DNA from: an uncultured Sphingomonadaceae bacterium
GTDB taxonomy: Bacteria > Pseudomonadota > Alphaproteobacteria > Sphingomonadales > Sphingomonadaceae
Direction of reading: 5' to 3'
Assembly: GCA_947499255.1 (NCBI GenBank)
Contig: CANMNF010000002.1
Span: forward strand, 880,430 to 944,429
Length of the DNA: 64,000 nt
Shown: positions 62,601 to 64,000 of the stretch, in pieces
Position numbering within the stretch: position 1 is the first letter of the stretch
Layout: each line of letters begins with the position of its first letter
Position numbers and translations under genes: made by a program
The notes under the pieces: model-generated
What the model was told of the DNA's origin: nothing
The model's database searches: none
What the model saw: only the letters and a program-made list of their open reading frames with translations

Positions 62601-64000
62601 AATCCTTGGTACCAACAGCCTCACCAAGCTGGATGCTGGTACGTTGGTTCTCGGCGGCGACAGCACCTATAGCGGCGAAACTTTCGTTGCTGGTGGTACG
62701 TTGCAGGTTAATGGCAGCGTAACCTCTGCGGTTACTGTTCAATCAGGCGGTACGCTTTCCGGCACAGGTTTGTTGGGCGGTTTGACTGTCGATGGTACGC
62801 TTTCAACCGGTGTCGATGGTCTTGGACAGATTACTGTCAATGGCCTCACGACCTTTAACGCAGGTTCGATCTTCGATGTTGAGCTGACATCAGATGGCGA
62901 TGGTGACGTTCTTGGTGTACAAGGCAGCACCGTTATCAATGGCGGCGATGTCGCGATCACCTACGCAGATGGCGATTACGGTAACGCTACGGTTTATACC
63001 ATTTTGGGTGCATCCGCGGTTCAGGGTACATTCGACAGCATCACCGACAATCTCGACAACGTTGACTCGTTCTTGCAATATAACGGCATTCGGGTTGAAG
63101 TTGTCGCCTTGCGCAACGATGTGTTGTTCTCCCAGTTCGGCACGACCGCGAACCAAATTGCCGTTGGCACGATCTTTGATGGCACACCTACCAACGGTGT
63201 TCTGACCCGTGCGCTGCTGTTTGCAGAGCAGGATGAAGCGGTTGCTGTGTTGGATGAGCTATCTGGTGAAGCCTTCGCGGTCACATTGGATCACATCGTA
63301 CGCAGTGCGCACGAGTATCGTCGCCCGTTCGTTGACCGGATGTCCGAACCTGTCGAAGCTGGCGTCGTTGTTTGGGGCGAGCTTGGTGTGGGCAAGGTTG
63401 AGTTCGATGCGCAAACTGGCTTTGCTGGCTACGATGTTGATCGTTCATCCTACGCAAGCGGACTTGAGTTCGGCTTTGGCGAAACCAGCAAAATTGGTGC
63501 TGGCGTCAACTGGGTCGAAGACAATATCGAAATCATCGGTCGCGATGGCGCTGGTACACTCCAGGCCATCACAGCCTTCGGCTATGGTTCGTTCGATTTG
63601 GGTGGCCTGGCGATCAGGCTTGGTGGGGGTTATTCCTTCATCACCAATGAAATCGATCGTTCGCTCGCATTCTTCGGAATTAATGAGCAAGTGTCGAGCG
63701 ACGAAGAAGGTTCGCAAGTTCAGGTTTATGGTGAACTGGCTTACGGCTTTGGCGGGGAAGCATTCCGCGTCGAACCTTTCATCGGTGGTTCTTACTCCAA
63801 GACAGACCTTGACGGCTTCAGCGAAGTTGGTGGACAATTTGCCAGCGTTGCCGCTGCGGGCGTTGATGTAGATCAAACCGTTGGTACCGCAGGTGCTCGT
63901 GCATTCGGTGGTATCGGACCGCACATTTACATCGAAGGTGAAGCGGCAGTCGATAAGTACTTCGGCGATACCCCCGCAACACGACTGCTGAACCTCGGCA
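59617..64000 (+). CDS. Autotransporter (type V) with PATR repeats, 3' end outside window
   Basis: The open frame from ATG 59617 (after ttgagg) runs past the window end, giving at least 1461 residues. No track entry exists because no stop is reached. It has a signal peptide (ALLLASSVLVSAMSGTAAAQS, cleavage near residue 38) and a passenger rich in short Gly/Asn/Thr beta-helix rungs. Passenger-associated-transport-repeat motifs are seen, such as KVGNGTLELGGTNTFSG and KLDAGTLVLGGDSTYSG. The autotransporter beta-barrel begins near residue ~1230 (HEYRRPFVDRMSEP, WGELGVGKVEFDAQTGFAGY). A ~283-residue module is repeated (see findings). No protease or lipase motif was seen in the passenger. It may be an adhesin, or bind the polymer at the cell surface; its function is unknown. 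Confidence 0.9.
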   Translation, partial: MLFIKDEGARLAQRDGSVKALLLASSVLVSAMSGTAAAQSNIVVRDGDVRTSAANIDNSDTLTVEEGGILSFTRGTAVNIGFGSNNINVEINNDGVIESHTNNNSRVVNGGRNYTGTFNLTIRNGTGARIQSGFQTDPTTGLSNQVNGASNAIRLRDNNSDALATILIENDGIIRTTSRRSDGSFNTFTRNINIDPFGEGSTITLNNGENGFLEGAYGFWSRITANIDNAGIIKAIDSGDSTSTSEGIDLVVGGSIILRSTSLTSGNTEKLTGPSDSINFDDNSARDVNRLTIEAGAEIIGRISASSNGLLDTLELTVSDDSDEPMSDTLGLAVNFDELVVSGGDWTITNAFDLTPPDPVVDDTTGATTVPPSVSGATIDSGASLTLGAGASIVGTVSNSGTLGFGQGGMQTLDPTTVITGSGSVLVTNGTELTINTAEVYTGDTVVGDGSLQLDGSLAGGVQVSEGTTLTGTGSAAGSAQVSGTISPAGPDVVGTLTLGGLDLTPSATIQYDAGAPDIIAASDRIQVNGNVTLDGEIDVNDVGGFGEGVYRIIDYTGTLTDNGLEIGMLPDTFLAFDTEVQTVNAGQVNLVVDRDGRLQFFDGTDLVADGNVDGGAGSFNLTTTNFTNFDGTSNAAFGGEIAVFQNAGGIVTVDDNIAFEILQFTDDGYDLVNGTGSLTLGADPSSIRVDEDITASISANIGGTGALSKVGNGTLELGGTNTFSGSTNVEFGTLNLTGSVANGVVVSDNATLGGDGTVNGVTTVMAGVIAPGDNGVGTLTTGNLILNEGSVLQYELGTPDVLAASDRIQVNGNLTLDGTFNATDVGNFGDGVYRLIDYTGTLTDNGLEVGDLPGDVLPSQRAIQVSQAGQINLIVATEAPAIQFFDGMDVLGDRVIDGGDGVWDLTTTNWTDANGELNNVFGENFAVFTGAAGTVTVEDDLSFSGIQFITDGYVIEDGGGSLTIVDNFRDDSTDVDENTNFRVDPSVTATINAEILGTNSLTKLDAGTLVLGGDSTYSGETFVAGGTLQVNGSVTSAVTVQSGGTLSGTGLLGGLTVDGTLSTGVDGLGQITVNGLTTFNAGSIFDVELTSDGDGDVLGVQGSTVINGGDVAITYADGDYGNATVYTILGASAVQGTFDSITDNLDNVDSFLQYNGIRVEVVALRNDVLFSQFGTTANQIAVGTIFDGTPTNGVLTRALLFAEQDEAVAVLDELSGEAFAVTLDHIVRSAHEYRRPFVDRMSEPVEAGVVVWGELGVGKVEFDAQTGFAGYDVDRSSYASGLEFGFGETSKIGAGVNWVEDNIEIIGRDGAGTLQAITAFGYGSFDLGGLAIRLGGGYSFITNEIDRSLAFFGINEQVSSDEEGSQVQVYGELAYGFGGEAFRVEPFIGGSYSKTDLDGFSEVGGQFASVAAAGVDVDQTVGTAGARAFGGIGPHIYIEGEAAVDKYFGDTPATRLLNLG

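Noticed and set aside
1-64000. Mobile element, prophage, CRISPR or tRNA genes
   Set aside because: No transposase, integrase, phage structural gene, regularly spaced repeat array or tRNA-like cloverleaf was recognised by reading; a tRNAscan/CRISPR search would settle this.

Overview
The window looks like chromosomal DNA from an alphaproteobacterium, most likely a sphingomonad (Sphingomonadales). This is inferred from the Caulobacter-type Weimberg xylose genes, the long TonB-dependent receptor, the DUF1592/DUF1552 pair, GH106-type rhamnosidases and moderate GC. I saw no rRNA, tRNA, CRISPR array, transposase or phage gene. Almost all of the sequence is explained by metabolic operons plus an exported polysaccharide-degradation set.

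Region 1 (1-14.2 kb) is purine catabolism. A plus-strand run of ten tightly coupled genes covers guanine/xanthine to allantoate: PuuE-type allantoinase end, HpxZ-like protein, UraD, UraH, membrane urate oxidase PuuD with a cytochrome c tail, XdhA-XdhB-XdhC, guanine deaminase and an SBF-family transporter. A convergent minus-strand group holds an exported nucleoside hydrolase-like protein, an exported adenosine deaminase, an adenine deaminase and a TetR regulator. It would feed purine nucleosides and bases into the first operon. A LysR regulator lies just upstream.

Region 2 (15.2-20.5 kb, minus) is an operon of unknown function: an exported two-CxxCH DUF1592 protein, a Tat-exported DUF1552 protein and an exported ankyrin-repeat protein.

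Region 3 (20.9-29.5 kb) is a Weimberg D-xylose module: a sugar-porter MFS transporter, XylX, XylB, XylC, XylD and the alpha-ketoglutarate semialdehyde dehydrogenase XylA, arranged around two divergent promoter regions. Both regions carry the palindrome TTTGCGCAAA followed, in the same order and orientation, by GATATG repeats. This predicts a shared regulator that is not encoded here.

Region 4 (29.6-34.6 kb) is phosphorylating L-rhamnose catabolism: rhamnulokinase, a fused rhamnulose-1-P aldolase/lactaldehyde dehydrogenase, and L-rhamnose isomerase.

Region 5 (34.6-64 kb) is a polysaccharide utilization locus: two GH105-type unsaturated uronyl hydrolases, four very large GH106-type alpha-L-rhamnosidases (one Tat-, three Sec-exported), an iduronate-2-sulfatase-like sulfatase, a beta-helix protein that may be a lyase, a small EF-hand protein, a 1132-residue TonB-dependent receptor and a large autotransporter that runs off the window. 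Rhamnose plus xylose plus unsaturated uronate plus sulfate chemistry suggests a sulfated, uronate-containing rhamnan such as ulvan. Rhamnogalacturonan or a rhamnosylated gum remains possible. I recognise no known ulvan lyase, which makes the beta-helix protein and the autotransporter the most interesting unknowns.
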